Assembly (NCBI RefSeq): GCF_051401765.1
Contig: NW_027480495.1
Span: 1,674,001 to 1,738,000, forward strand
DNA from: Calliopsis andreniformis
Taxonomy: Eukaryota > Arthropoda > Insecta > Hymenoptera > Andrenidae
Reading direction: 5' to 3'
Length of the DNA: 64,000 nucleotides
Shown here: positions 41,868 to 55,000 of the stretch, piece after piece
How positions within the stretch are numbered: the first letter of the stretch is position 1
Layout of the letters: each line of letters starts with the position of its first letter
Notes under the pieces: model-generated
The model's input: the letters and a program-made list of their open reading frames with translations, nothing else
Told to the model about the DNA's origin: nothing
Database searches by the model: none
Made by a program: the position numbers and the translations under genes

Positions 41868-42753
41868 CAATCCTCAAACCTCAATACCCAATCCTCAATA
41901 TTCAATCAGCAATACTCAATCTTCAATCCTCAATCCTCAATCCTCAATCCTCAATCCTCAATCCTCAATTCTCAATATTCAATCATCAATACTCAATCTT
42001 CAACCCTCAATCTTCAATCCTCAATACTCAATCTTCCATCCTCAATCCTCAATCCTCAATCCTCAATCCTCAATCCTCAGGCATCAATCCTCACTCTTCA
42101 ATCCTAAATACCCAATCCTTAATCTTCAATCCTTAATCCCCAATCCTCAATTCTCAATCCTCAATCCTTAATCCTCAGACCTCAAACATCAATATTCAAC
42201 CCTCAGTCCTCGTCCTCAATCCACAACCCTCAATCCTCAGTCCTCAATATTCAATCCTCAATCCTCAATCCTCAATCTTCAACCCTGAATCCTCAATCCT
42301 CAATACTCAATCCTCCATCTTCAATCCTCAATACTCAATCTTCAATCCTCAATCCTCAATCGTCAATCCTCAATCCTCAATTTTCAATCCTCAACACTCA
42401 ATCTTCAATCCTCAATCCTCAATCCTCAATCCTCAATCCTCATTCTTCAATCCTCAATACACAATCCTCAATCTTCAATCCTCAATCCTCAATCCTCAAT
42501 CCTAATTCCTCAATCCTCATTCTTCAATCCTCAATACCCAATCCTCAATTTCAATCCTCAATCCTCAATCCTCATTTCTCAATCCTCAATCCTCAACCCT
42601 CAGCCCTCATCCTCCATCCTCAGTACTCAATCCTCTATCCTCAATCTTCAATCCTCAATACTCAATCTTCAATCCTCACTCCTCAATCCTCAATCCTCAA
42701 TCCTCAATCTTCAATCCTCAAACATCTATCCTCAATTCTCAATCCTCAATCCT

Positions 42754-43079
42754 CAGTCCTCAGTCGTCGAACATCAATCCCCGACCCTTAGCACTCATCC
42801 TCAATCCTCATCCCTCAATCCACAATCCTCAACCTTCAATACTCAATAATCAATCTCCAATCCTAGATCCTCAATCCTCAATCCTCAATCCTCATTCCCC
42901 AATCCTCAATACCCAATCCTCAATCTTCAATCCTCAAACATCAATCCTCAATTCTCAATCCTCAATCCTCAGTCCTCAGTCGTCGAATCTCAATCCCCGA
43001 CGCTTAGCACGCATCCTCAATCCTCAGTCCTCAAACCTCAATCCTCAAACCTAAATCCTCTACCGTCAGTCCTCGTCCT
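42754..43079 (+). repeat. CpG island pair
   Basis: Cores at 42763 and 42979, 216 bp apart; counterpart of 23926 at offset 18828. Confidence 0.85.
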
Positions 43080-44630
43080 CAATCCTCAAACCTCAATCCC
43101 CAATCCTCAATATTCAATCAGCAATACTCAATCTTCAATCCTCAATCCTCAATCCTCAATCCTCAATCCTCAATCCTCAATCCTCAATCCTCAATATTCA
43201 ATCATCAATACTCAATCTTCAACCCTCAATCTTCAATCCTCAATACTCAATCTTCCATCCTCAATCCTCAATCCTCAATCCTCAATCTTCAATCCTCAAC
43301 ACTCAATCTTCAATACTCAATCCTCAATCCTCAATCCTCAATCCTCATTCTTCAATCCTCAACACCCAATCCTCAATCTTCAATCCTCAATCCTCAGTCC
43401 TCAATCCTAATTCCTCAATCCTCATTCTTCAATCCTCAATACCCAATCCTCAATTTCAATCCTCAATCCTCAATCCTCATTTCTCAATCCTCAATCCTCA
43501 ACCCTCAGCCCTCATCCTCCATCCTCAGTACTCAATCCTCTATCCTCAATCTTCAATCCTCAATACTCAATCTTCAATCCTCATTCCTCAATCCTCAATC
43601 CTCAATCCTCAATCTTCAATCCTCAATACTCAATCTGCAATCCTCAATCCTCAAACCTCAATCCTCAATCCTCATTCCTCAATCCTCAATACCCAATCCT
43701 CAGTCCTCAATCCTCAATCCTCAATCCTCAATCCTCAATCCTCAATCTTCAACCCTGAATCCTCAATCCTCAATACTCAATCCTCAATCTCCAATCCTCA
43801 ATTCTCAATCCTCAATCCTCAATCCTCAATCCTCAATCCTCAATCTTCAATCCTCAATCCACAATCGTCAAGCTTCTATACTCAATAATCAATCTCCAAT
43901 CCTAGATCGTCAATCCTCAATCCTCAATCCTCAATCTTCAACCCTGAATCCTCAATCATCAATACTCAATCCTCAATCTTCAATCCTCAATACTCAATCT
44001 TCAATCCTCAATCCTCAATCCTCAATCCTCAGTACTCAATCTTCAACCCTCGACACTCAATCTTCAATCCTCAATCCTCAATCCTCAATCCTCAATCCTC
44101 AGGCATTAATACTCAATCTTCAATGCTCAATCCTCAATCCTCAATCCTGAATCCTCATTCCCCAACCCTCAATCCTCATTCCTCAAACATCAATCCTCAA
44201 CCCTCAGTCCTCATACTCAATTCTCAATTCTCAATCCTCAATCCTCAATCCTCAATCTTCAATCCTCAATAATCAATCTCCAATCCTCAATCCTCAATCC
44301 TCGATCCTCAATCCTCAGGCATCAATACTCAATCTTCAATACTCAATCCTCAATCCTCAATCCTCAATCCTCAATCCTCAAACCTCAATCCTCAATCCTC
44401 AATATTCAATCATCAATACTCAATCTTCAATCCTCAATCCTCAATCCTCAATCCGCAATCCTCAATCCTCAATCCTCAATCCACAATCCTCAACCTTCAA
44501 TACTCAATAATCAATCTCCAATCCTAGATCCTCAATCCTCAATCCTCAATCCTCATTCCTCAATCCTCAATACCCAATCCTCAATCTTCAATCCTCAAAC
44601 ATCAATCCTCAATTCTCAATCCTCAATCCT

Positions 44631-44740
44631 CAGTCCTCAGTCGTCGAATCTCAATCCCCGATGCTTAGCACGCATCCTCAATCCTCAGTCCTCAATCCTC
44701 AATCCTCAAACCTAAATCCTCTACCGTCAGTCCTCGTCCT
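44631..44740 (+). repeat. CpG island element, single, GATG type
   Basis: Core at 44640; ATG at 44661. Counterpart of 25816 at offset 18815. Confidence 0.85.
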
Positions 44741-45626
44741 CAATCCTCAAACCTCAATCCCCAATCCTCAATATTCAATCAGCAATACTCAATCTTCAAT
44801 CCTCAATCCTCAATCCTCAATCCTCAATCCTCAATCCTCAATCCTCAATATTCAATCATCAATACTCAATCTTCAACCCTCAATCTTCAATCCTCAATAC
44901 TCAATCTTCCATCCTCAATCCTCAATCCTCAATCCTCAATCCTCAATCCTCAGGCATCAATCCTCACTCTTCAATCCTAAATACCCAATCCTTAATCTTC
45001 AATCCTTAATCCTCAATCCTCAATTCTCAATGCTCAATCCTTAATCCTCAGACCTCAAACATCAATATTCAACCCTCAGTCCTCGTCCTCAATCCACAAC
45101 CCTCATTCCTCAGTCCTCAATATTCAATCCTCAATCCTCAATCCTCAATCTTCAACCCTGAATCCTCAATCCTCAATACTCAATCCTCCATCTTCAATCC
45201 TCAATACTCAATCTTCAATCCTCAATCCTCAATCGTCAATCCTCAATCCTCAATTTTCAATCCTCAACACTCAATCTTCAATCCTCAATCCTCAATCCTC
45301 AATCCTCAATCCTCATTCTTCAATCCTCAATACCCAATCCTCAATCTTCAATCCTCAATCCTCAATCCTCAATCCTAATTCCTCAATCCTCATTCTTCAA
45401 TCCTCAATACCCAATCCTCAATTTCAATCCTCAATCCTCAATCCTCATTTCTCAATCCTCAATCCTCAACCCTCAGCCATCATCCTCCATCCTCAGTACT
45501 CAATCCTCTATCCTCAATCTTCAATCCTCAATACTCAATCTTCAATCCTCACTCCTCAATCCTCAATCCTCAATCCTCAATCTTCAATCCTCAAACATCT
45601 ATCCTCAATTCTCAATCCTCAATCCT

Positions 45627-45952
45627 CAGTCCTCAGTCGTCGAACATCAATCCCCGACCCTTAGCACTCATCCTCAATCCTCATCCCTCAATCCACAATC
45701 CTCAACCTTCAATACTCAATAATCAATCTCCAATCCTAGATACTCAATCCTCAATCCTCAATCCTCATTCCCCAATCCTCAATACCCAATCCTCAATCTT
45801 CAATCCTCAAACATCAATCCTCAATTCTCAATCCTCAATCCTCAGTCCTCAGTCGTCGAATCTCAATCCCCGACGCTTAGCACGCATCCTCAATCCTCAG
45901 TCCTCAATCCTCAATCCTCAAACCTAAATCCTCTACCGTCAGTCCTCGTCCT
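45627..45952 (+). repeat. CpG island pair
   Basis: Cores at 45636 and 45852, 216 bp apart. Shares AGATACTC with the pair at 23926 (offset 21701). Confidence 0.85.
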
Positions 45953-47040
45953 CAATCCTCAAACCTCAATCCCCAATCCTCAATATTCAATCAGCAATAC
46001 TCAATCTTCAATCCTCAATCCTCAATCCCCAATCCTCAATCCTCAATCCTCAATCCTCAATCTTCAATCCTCAACACTCAATCTTCAATACTCAATCCTC
46101 AATCCTCAATCCTCAATCCTCATTCTTCAATCCTCAACACCCAATCCTCAATCTTCAATCCTCAATCCTCAATCCTCAATCCTAATTCCTCAATCCTCAT
46201 TCTTCAATCCTCAATACCCAATCCTCAATTTCAATCCTCAATCCTCAATCCTCATTTCTCAATCCTCAATCCTCAACCCTCAGCCCTCATCCTCCATCCT
46301 CAGTACTCAATCCTCTATCCTCAATCTTCAATCCTCAATACTCAATCTTCAATCCTCATTCCTCAATCCTCAATCCTCAATCCTCAATCTTCAATCCTCA
46401 ATACTCAATCTGCAATCCTCAATCCTCAAACCTCAATCCTCAATCCTCATTCCTCAATCCTCAATACCCAATCCTCAGTCCTCAATCCTCAATCCTCAAT
46501 CCTCAATCCTCAATCCTCAATCTTCAACCCTGAATCCTCAATCCTCAATACTCAATCCTCAATCTCCAATCCTCAATTCTCAATCCTCAATCCTCAATCC
46601 TCAATCCTCAATCCTCAATCTTCAATCCTCAATCCACAATCGTCAAGCTTCTATACTCAATAATCAATCTCCAATCCTAGATCGTCAATCCTCAATCCTC
46701 AATCCTCAATCTTCAACCCTGAATCCTCAATCATCAATACTCAATCCTCAATCTTCAATCCTAAATACTCAATCTTCAATCCTCAATCCTCAATCCTCAA
46801 CCTCAGTCCTCAATCTTCAACCCTCGACACTCAATCTTCAATCCTCAATCCTCAATCCTCAATCCTCAATCCTCAATCCTCAGGCATTAATACTCAATCT
46901 TCAATGCTCAATCCTCAATCCTCAATCCTGAATCCTCATTCCCCAACCCTCAATCCTCATTCCTCAAACATCAGTCCTCAACCCTCAGTCCTCATACTCA
47001 ATTCTCAATTCTCAATCCTCAATCCTCAATCCTCAATCTT

Positions 47041-47500
47041 CAATCCTCAATAATCAATCTCCAATCCTCAATCCTCAATCCTCGATCCTCAATCCTCAGG
47101 CATCAATACTCAATCTTCAATACTCAATCCTCAATCCTCAATCCTCAATCCTCAATCCTCAAACCTCAATCCTCAATCCTCAATATTCAATCATCAATAC
47201 TCAATCTTCAATCCTCAATCCTCAATCCTCAATTCTCAATCCTCAATCCTCAATCCTCAATCTTCAATCCTCAATAATCAATCTCCAATCCTCAATCCTC
47301 AATCCTCGATCCTCAATCCTCAGGCATCAATACTCAATCTTCAATACTCAATCCTCAATCCTCAATCCTCAATCCTCAATCCTCAAACCTCAATCCTCAA
47401 TCCTCAATATTCAATCATCAATACTCAATCTTCAATCCTCAATCCTCAATCCTCAATCCTCAATCCTCAATCCTCAATCCTCAATCCTCAATCCTCAATC
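47041..47500. repeat. 224-bp local tandem duplication
   Basis: The run from CAATAATCAATCTCC through CTCGATCC, CAGGCATC and CAAACCTC to CAATATTCAATCATC appears twice in succession (about 47.04 and 47.27 kb). The equivalent place near 25.44 kb has it once. The offset change from 21610 to 21834 equals 224 bp, exactly 32 units. Confidence 0.85.
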
Positions 47501-47649
47501 CACAATCCTCAACCTTCAATACTCAATAATCAATCTCCAATCCTAGATCCTCAATCCTCAATCCTCAATCCTCATTCCTCAATCCTCAATACCCGATCCT
47601 CAATCTTCAATCCTCAAACATCAATCCTCAATTCTCAATCCTCAATCCT

Positions 47650-47759
47650 CAGTCCTCAGTCGTCGAATCTCAATCCCCGATGCTTAGCACGCATCCTCAA
47701 TCCTCAGTCCTCAATCCTCAATCCTCAAACCTAAATCCTCTACCGTCAGTCCTCGTCCT
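47650..47759 (+). repeat. CpG island element, single, GATG type
   Basis: Core at 47659; ATG at 47680. Counterpart of 25816 at offset 21834. Confidence 0.85.
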
Positions 47760-48603
47760 CAATCCTCAAACCTCAATCCCCAATCCTCAATATTCAATCA
47801 GCAATACTCAATCTTCAATCCTCAATCCTCAATCCTCAATCCTCAATCCTCAATCCTCAATCCTCAATATTCAATCATCAATACTCAATCTTCAACCCTC
47901 AATCTTCAATCCTCAATACTCAATCTTCCATCCTCAATCCTCAATCCTCAATCCTCAATCATCAATCCTCAGGCATCAATCCTCACTCTTCAATCCTAAA
48001 TACCCAATCCTTAATCTTCAATCCTTAATCCTCAATCCTCAATTCTCAATCCTCAATCCTTAATCCTCAGACCTCAAACATCAATATTCAACCCTCAGTC
48101 CTCGTCCTCAATCCACAACCCTCAATCCTCAGTCCTCAATATTCAATCCTCAATCCTCAATCCTCAATCTTCAACCCTGAATCCTCAATCCTCAATACTC
48201 AATCCTCCATCTTCAATCCTCAATACTCAATCTTCAATCCTCAATCCTCAATCGTCAATCCTCAATCCTCAATTTTCAATCCTCAACACTCAATCTTCAA
48301 TCCTCAATACCCAATCCTCAATCTTCAATCCTCAATCCTCAATCCTCAATCCTAATTCCTCAATCCTCATTCTTCAATCCTCAATACCCAATCCTCAATT
48401 TCAATCCTCAATCCTCAATCCTCATTTCTCAATCCTCAATCCTCAACCCTCAGCCCTCATCCTCCATCCTCAGTACTCAATCCTCTATCCTCAATCTTCA
48501 ATCCTCAATACTCAATCTTCAATCCTCACTCCTCAATCCTCAATCCTCAATCCTCAATCTTCAATCCTCAAACATCTATCCTCAATTCTCAATCCTCAAT
48601 CCT

Positions 48604-48929
48604 CAGTCCTCAGTCGTCGAACATCAATCCCCGACCCTTAGCACTCATCCTCAATCCTCATCCCTCAATCCACAATCCTCAACCTTCAATACTCAATAAT
48701 CAATCTCCAATCCTAGACCCTCAATCCTCAATCCTCAATCCTCATTCCCCAATCCTCAATACACAATCCTCAATCTTCAATCCTCAAACATCAATCCTCA
48801 ATTCTCAATCCTCAATCCTCAGTCCTCAGTCGTCGAATCTCAATCCCCGACGCTTAGCACGCATCCTCAATCCTCAGTCCTCAATCCTCAATCCTCAAAC
48901 CTAAATCCTCTACCGTCAGTCCTCGTCCT
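48604..48929 (+). repeat. CpG island pair
   Basis: Cores at 48613 and 48829, 216 bp apart; counterpart of 26763. The second member has GACG, not GATG. Confidence 0.85.
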
Positions 48930-50929
48930 CAATCCTCAAACCTCAATCCCCAATCCTCAATATTCAATCAGCAATACTCAATCTTCAATCCTCAATCCTC
49001 AATCCTCAATCCTCAATCCTCAATCCTCAATCCTCAATATTCAATCATCAATACTCAATCTTCAACCCTCAATCTTCAATCCTCAATACTCAATCTTCCA
49101 TCCTCAATCCTCAATCCTCAATCCTCAATCCTCAATCCTCAGGCATCAATACTCAATCTACAATATTCAATCCTCAATCCTTAATCCTCAATCCACAATC
49201 CTCAACCTTCAATACTCAATACTCAATCTTCAATCCTCAATCCTCAATCCTCAATCCTCAATCCTCAATCCTAATTCCTCAATCCTCATTCTTCAATCCT
49301 AAATACCCAATCCTCAATCTTCAATCCTCAATCCTCAATACTCAATTCTCAATCCTCAATCCTTAATCCTCAGACCTCAAACGTCAATATTCAACCCTCA
49401 GTCCTCGTCCTCAATACACAACCCTCAATCCTCAGTCCTCAATATTCAATCATCAATATTCAATCTTCAATCCTCAATCCTCAATCCTCAATCCTCAATC
49501 CTCAATCCTCAATCTTCAACCCTGAATCCTCAATCCTCAATACTCAATCCTCAATCTTCAATCCTCAATCCTCAATCCTCAATCCTCAATCCTCAATCCT
49601 CAATCCTCAATCCACAATCCTCAACCTTCTATACTCAATAATCAATCTCCAATCCTAGATCCTCAATCCTCAATCCTCAATCCTCAATCTTCAACCCTGA
49701 ATCCTCAATCCTCAATACTCAATCCTCAATCTTCAATCCTCAATACTCAATCTGCAATCCTCAATCCTCAAACCTCAATCCTCAATCCTCATTCCTCAAT
49801 CCTCAATACCCAATCCTCAATCCTCAATCCTCAATCCTCAATATTCAATCATCAATACTCAATCTTCACTCCTCAATCTTCAATCCTCAATACCCAATCT
49901 TCAATCCTCAATCCTCAATCCTCAATCCTCAAACCTCAATCCTCAATCCTCAATATTCAATCATCAATACTCAATCTTCAATCCTCAATCCTCAAACCTC
50001 AATCCTCAATCCTCATTCTTCAAACCTAAATACCCAATCCTCAATCCCCAATCCTCAATCCTCAATTCTCAATCCTCAATCCTTAATCCCCGGACCTCAA
50101 ACATCAATATTCAGCCCTGAGTCCTCGCCCACAATCCACAACCCTGAATCCGCAGTCCTCAATATTCAATCATCAATATTCAATCTTCATTCCTCAATCC
50201 TCAATCCTCAATCCTCAATCCTCAATCCTCAATCCTCAATCCTCAATCCTCAATCTTCAACCCTGAATCCTCAATCCTCAATACTCAATCCTCAATCTTC
50301 AATCCTCAATACTCAATCTTCAATCCTCAATCCTCAATCCTCAATCCTCAATCCTCAATCTTCAATCCTCAACACTCAATCTTCAATACTCAATCCTCAA
50401 TCCTCAATCCTCAATCCTCATTCTTCAATCCTCAACACCCAATCCTCAATCTTCAATCCTCAATCCTCAATCCTCAATCCTAATTCCTCAATCCTCATTC
50501 TTCAATCCTCAATACCCAATCTTCAATCCTCAATAATCAATCTCCAATGCTCAATCCTCAATCCTCGATACTCAATCCTCAGGCATCAATACTCAATCTT
50601 CAATACTCAATCCTCAATCCTCAATCCTCAATCCTCAATCCTCAAACCTCAATCCTCAATCCTCAATATTCAATCATCAATACTCAATCTTCAATCCTCA
50701 ATCCTCAATCCTCAATCCTCAATCCTCAATCCTCAATCCTCAATCCTCAACCCTCAATCCTCGATCCTCAATCCTCAATCCACAATCCTCAACCTTCAAT
50801 ACTCAATAATCAATCTCCAATCCTAGATCCTCAATCCTCAATCCTCAATCCTCATTCCTCAATCTTCAATACCCAATCCTCAATCTTCAATCCTCAAACA
50901 TCAATCCTCAATTCTCAATCCTCAATCCT

Positions 50930-51039
50930 CAGTCCTCAGTCGTCGAATCTCAATCCCCGATGCTTAGCACGCATCCTCAATCCTCAGTCCTCAATCCTCA
51001 ATCCTCAAACCTAAATCCTCTACCGTCAGTCCTCGTCCT
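50930..51039 (+). repeat. CpG island element, single, GATG type
   Basis: Core at 50939; ATG at 50960. Counterpart of 29089 at offset 21841. Confidence 0.85.
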
Positions 51040-51744
51040 CAATCCTCAAACCTCAATCCCCAATCCTCAATATTCAATCAGCAATACTCAATCTTCAATC
51101 CTCAATCCTCAATCCTCAATCCTCAATCCTCAATCCTCAATCCTCAATATTCAATCATCAATACTCAATCTTCAACCCTCAATCTTCAATCCTCAATACT
51201 CAATCTTCCATCCTCAATCCTCAATCCTCAATCCTCAATCCTCAATCCTCAGGCATCAATCCTCACTCTTCAATCCTAAATACCCAATCCTTAATCTTCA
51301 ATCCTTAATCCTCAATCCTCAATTCTCAATCCTCAATCCTTAATCCTCAGACCTCAAACATCAATATTCAACCCTCAGTCCTCGTCCTCAATCCACAACC
51401 CTCAATCCTCAGTCCTCAATATTCAATCATAAATATTCAATCTTCAATCCTCAATCCTCAATCCTCAATCCTCAATCCTCAATCCTCAATCTTCAACCCT
51501 GAATCCTCAATCCTCAATACTCAATCCTCCATCTTCAATCCTCAATACTCAATCTTCAATCCTCATTTCTCAATCCTCAATCCTCAACCCTCAGCCCTCA
51601 TCCTCCATCCTCAGTACTCAATCCTCTATCCTCAATCTTCAATCCTCAATACTCAATCTTCAATCCTCACTCCTCAATCCTCAATCCTCAATCCTCAATC
51701 TTCAATCCTCAAACATCTATCCTCAATTCTCAATCCTCAATCCT

Positions 51745-52070
51745 CAGTCCTTAGTCGTCGAACATCAATCCCCGACCCTTAGCACTCATCCTCAATCCTC
51801 ATCCCTCAATCCACAATCCTCAACCTTCAATACTCAATAATCAATCTCCAATCCTAGATCCTCAATCCTCAATCCTCAATCCTCATTCCCCAATCCTCAA
51901 TACCCAATCCTCAATCTTCAATCCTCAAACATCAATCCTCAATTCTCAATCCTCAATCCTCAGTCCTCAGTCGTCGAATCTCAATCCCCGACGCTTAGCA
52001 CGCATCCTCAATCCTCAGTCCTCAATCCTCAATCCTCAAACCTAAATCCTCTACCGTCAGTCCTCGACCT
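51745..52070 (+). repeat. CpG island pair
   Basis: Cores at 51754 and 51970, 216 bp apart. Has the CCTTAGTCG and CTCGACC variants of the 29904 pair. Confidence 0.85.
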
Positions 52071-55000
52071 CAATCCTCAAACCTCAATCCCCAATCCTCA
52101 ATATTCAATCAGCAATACTCAATCTTCAATCCTCAATCCTCAATCCTCAATCCTCAATCCTCAATCCTCAATCCTCAATATTCAATCATCAATACTCAAT
52201 CTTCAACCCTCAATCTTCAATCCTCAATACTCAATCTTCCATCCTCAATCCTCAATCCTCAATCCTCAATCCTCAATCCTCAGGCATCAATACTCAATCT
52301 ACAATATTCAATCCTCAATCCTTAATTCTCAATCCACAGTCCTCAACCTTCAATACTCAATACTCAATCTTCAATCCTCAATCCTCAATCCTCAATCCTC
52401 AATCCTCAATCCTAATTCCTCAATCCTCATTCTTCAATCCTAAATACCCAATCCTCAATCTTCAATCCTCAATCCTCAATACTCAATTCTCAATCCTCAA
52501 TCCTTAATCCTCAGACCTCAAACGTCAATATTCAACCCTCAGTCCTCTTCCTCAATACACAACCCTCAATCCTCAGTCCTCAATATTCAATCATCAATAT
52601 TCAATCTTCAATCCTCAATCCTCAATCCTCAATCCTCAATCCTCAATCCTCAATCTTCAACCCTGAATCCTCAATCCTCAATACTCAATCCTCAATCTTC
52701 AATCCTCAATACTCAATCTTCAATCCTCAATCCTCAATCCTCAATCCTCAATATTCAATCATCAATACTCAATCTTCAATCCTCAATCCTCAATCCTCAA
52801 TTCTCAATCCTCAATCCTCAATCCTCAATCCTCAATCCTCAATCCTCAATCCACAATCCTCAACCTTCTATACTCAATAATCAATCTCCAATCCTAGATC
52901 CTCAATCCACAATCCTCAATCCTCAATCTTCAACCCTGAATCCTCAATCCTCAATACTCAATCCTCAATCTTCAATCCTCAATACTCAATCTTCAATCCT
53001 CAATCCTCAATCGTCAATCCTCAATCCGCAATCTTCAATCCTCAACACTCAATCTTCAATCCTCAATCCTCAATCCTCAGTCCTCAATCCTCATTCTTCA
53101 ATCCTCAATACCCAATCCTCAATCTTCAATCCTCAATCCTCAATCCTCAATCCTAATTCCTCAATCCTCATTCTTCAATCCTCAATACCCAATCCTCAAT
53201 TTCAATCCTCAATACCCAATCCTCAATTTCAATCCTCAATCCTCAATCCTCATTTCTCAATCCTCAATCCTCAACCCTCAGCCCTCATCCTCCATCCTCA
53301 GTACTCAATCCTCTATCCTCAATCTTCAATCCTCAATACTCAATCTTCAATCCTCATTCCACAATCCTCAAACCTCAATCCTCAATCTTCAATCCTCAAT
53401 ACTCAATCTGCAATCCTCAATCCTCAAACCTCAATCCTCAATCCTCATTCCTCAATCCTCAATTCCCAATCCTCAATCCTCAATCCTCAATCCTCAATCC
53501 TCAATATTCAATCATCAATACTCAATCTTCACTCCTCAATCTTCAATCCTCAATACCCAATCTTCAATCCTCAATCCTCAATCCTCAATCCTCAAACCTC
53601 AATCCTCAATCCTCAATATTCAATCATCAATACTCAATCTTCAATCCTCAATCCTCAAACCTCAATCCTCAATCCTCATTCTTCAATCCTAAATACCCAA
53701 TCCTCAATCCCCAATCCTCAATCCTCAATTCTCAATCCTCAATCCTTAATCCCCGGACCTCAAACATCAATATTCAGCCCTGAGTCCTCGCCCACAATCC
53801 ACAACCCTCAATCCGCAGTCCTCAATATTCAATCATCAATATTCAATCTTCAATCCTCAATCCTCAATCCTCAATCCTCAATCCTCAATCCTCAATCCTC
53901 AATCTTCAACCCTGAATCCTCAATCCTCAATACTCAATCCTCAATCTTCAATCCTCAATACTCAATCTTCAATCCTCAATCCTCAATCCTCAATCCTCAA
54001 TCCTCAATCTTCAATCCTCAACACTCAATCTTCAATACTCAATCCTCAATCCTCAATCCTCATTCTTCAATCCTCAACACCCAATCCTCAATCTTCAATC
54101 CTCAATCCTCAATCCTCAATCCTAATTCCTCAATCCTCATTCTTCAATCCTCAATACCCAATCTTCAATCCTCAATAATCAATCTCCAATGCTCAATCCT
54201 CAATCCTCGATACTCAATCCTCAGGCATCAATACTCAATCTTCAATACTCAATCCTCAATCCTCAGTCCTCAATCCTCAATCCTCAAACCTCAATCCTCA
54301 ATCCTCAATATTCAATCATCAGCACTCAATCTTCAATACTCAATCCTCAATCCTCAATCCTCAATCCTCATTCTTCAATCCTCAATACCCAATCCTCAAT
54401 CTTCAATCCCCAATCCTCAATCCTCAATCCTAATTCCTCAATCCTCATCCTTCAATCCTCAATACCCAATCATCAATTTCAATCCTCAATCCTCAATCCT
54501 CATTTCTCAATCCTCAATCCTCAACCCTCAGCCCTCATCCTCCATCCTCAGTACTCAATCCTCTATCCTCAATCTTCAATCCTCAATACTCAATATTCAA
54601 TCCTCATTCCTCAATCCTCAATCCTCAATCCTCAATCTTCAATCCTCAATACTCAATCTGCAATCCTCAATCCTCAAACCTCAATCCTCAATCCTCATTC
54701 CTCAATCCTCAATACCCAATCCTCAATCCTCAATCCTCAATCCTCAATCCTCAATCCTCAATCCTCAATCTTCAACCCTGAATCCTCAATCCTCAATACT
54801 CAATCCTCAATCTCCAATCCTCAATTCTCAATCCTCAATCCCCAATCCTCAATCCTCAATCCTCAATCCTCAATCCTCAATCCACAATCCTCAAGCTTCT
54901 ATACTCAATAATCAATCTCCAATCCTAGATCGTCAATCCTCAATCCTCAATCCTCAATCTTCAACCCTGAATCCTCAATCATCAATACTCAATCCTCAAT

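Larger units (their letters stand above)
40190..42435. repeat. 1123-bp tandem duplication
   Basis: Island cores at 40644 and 41767 are 1123 bp apart, and all variants between about 40.19 and 41.31 kb repeat in order at 41.31-42.43 kb. The corresponding place at 22.5-23.6 kb has a single copy. The duplication therefore arose in this copy, or was lost from the other. The right edge of copy 1 is near 41310, where CAACCCTCAGTCC is reached abruptly after CAACACTCAATCTTC. Confidence 0.85.
36913..45120. repeat. Large copy of 18.2-26.3 kb
   Basis: Collinear with 18188 onward through stepwise offsets of 18725, 18564, 17705, 18828 and 18815. Islands at 38386, 39235/39451, 42763/42979 and 44640 match those at 19661, 20671/20887, 23935/24151 and 25825. 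Near 45.1-45.2 kb the match switches to 23.4 kb DNA (offset 21701), so the right edge is a junction between two large copies. No gene. Confidence 0.85.
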
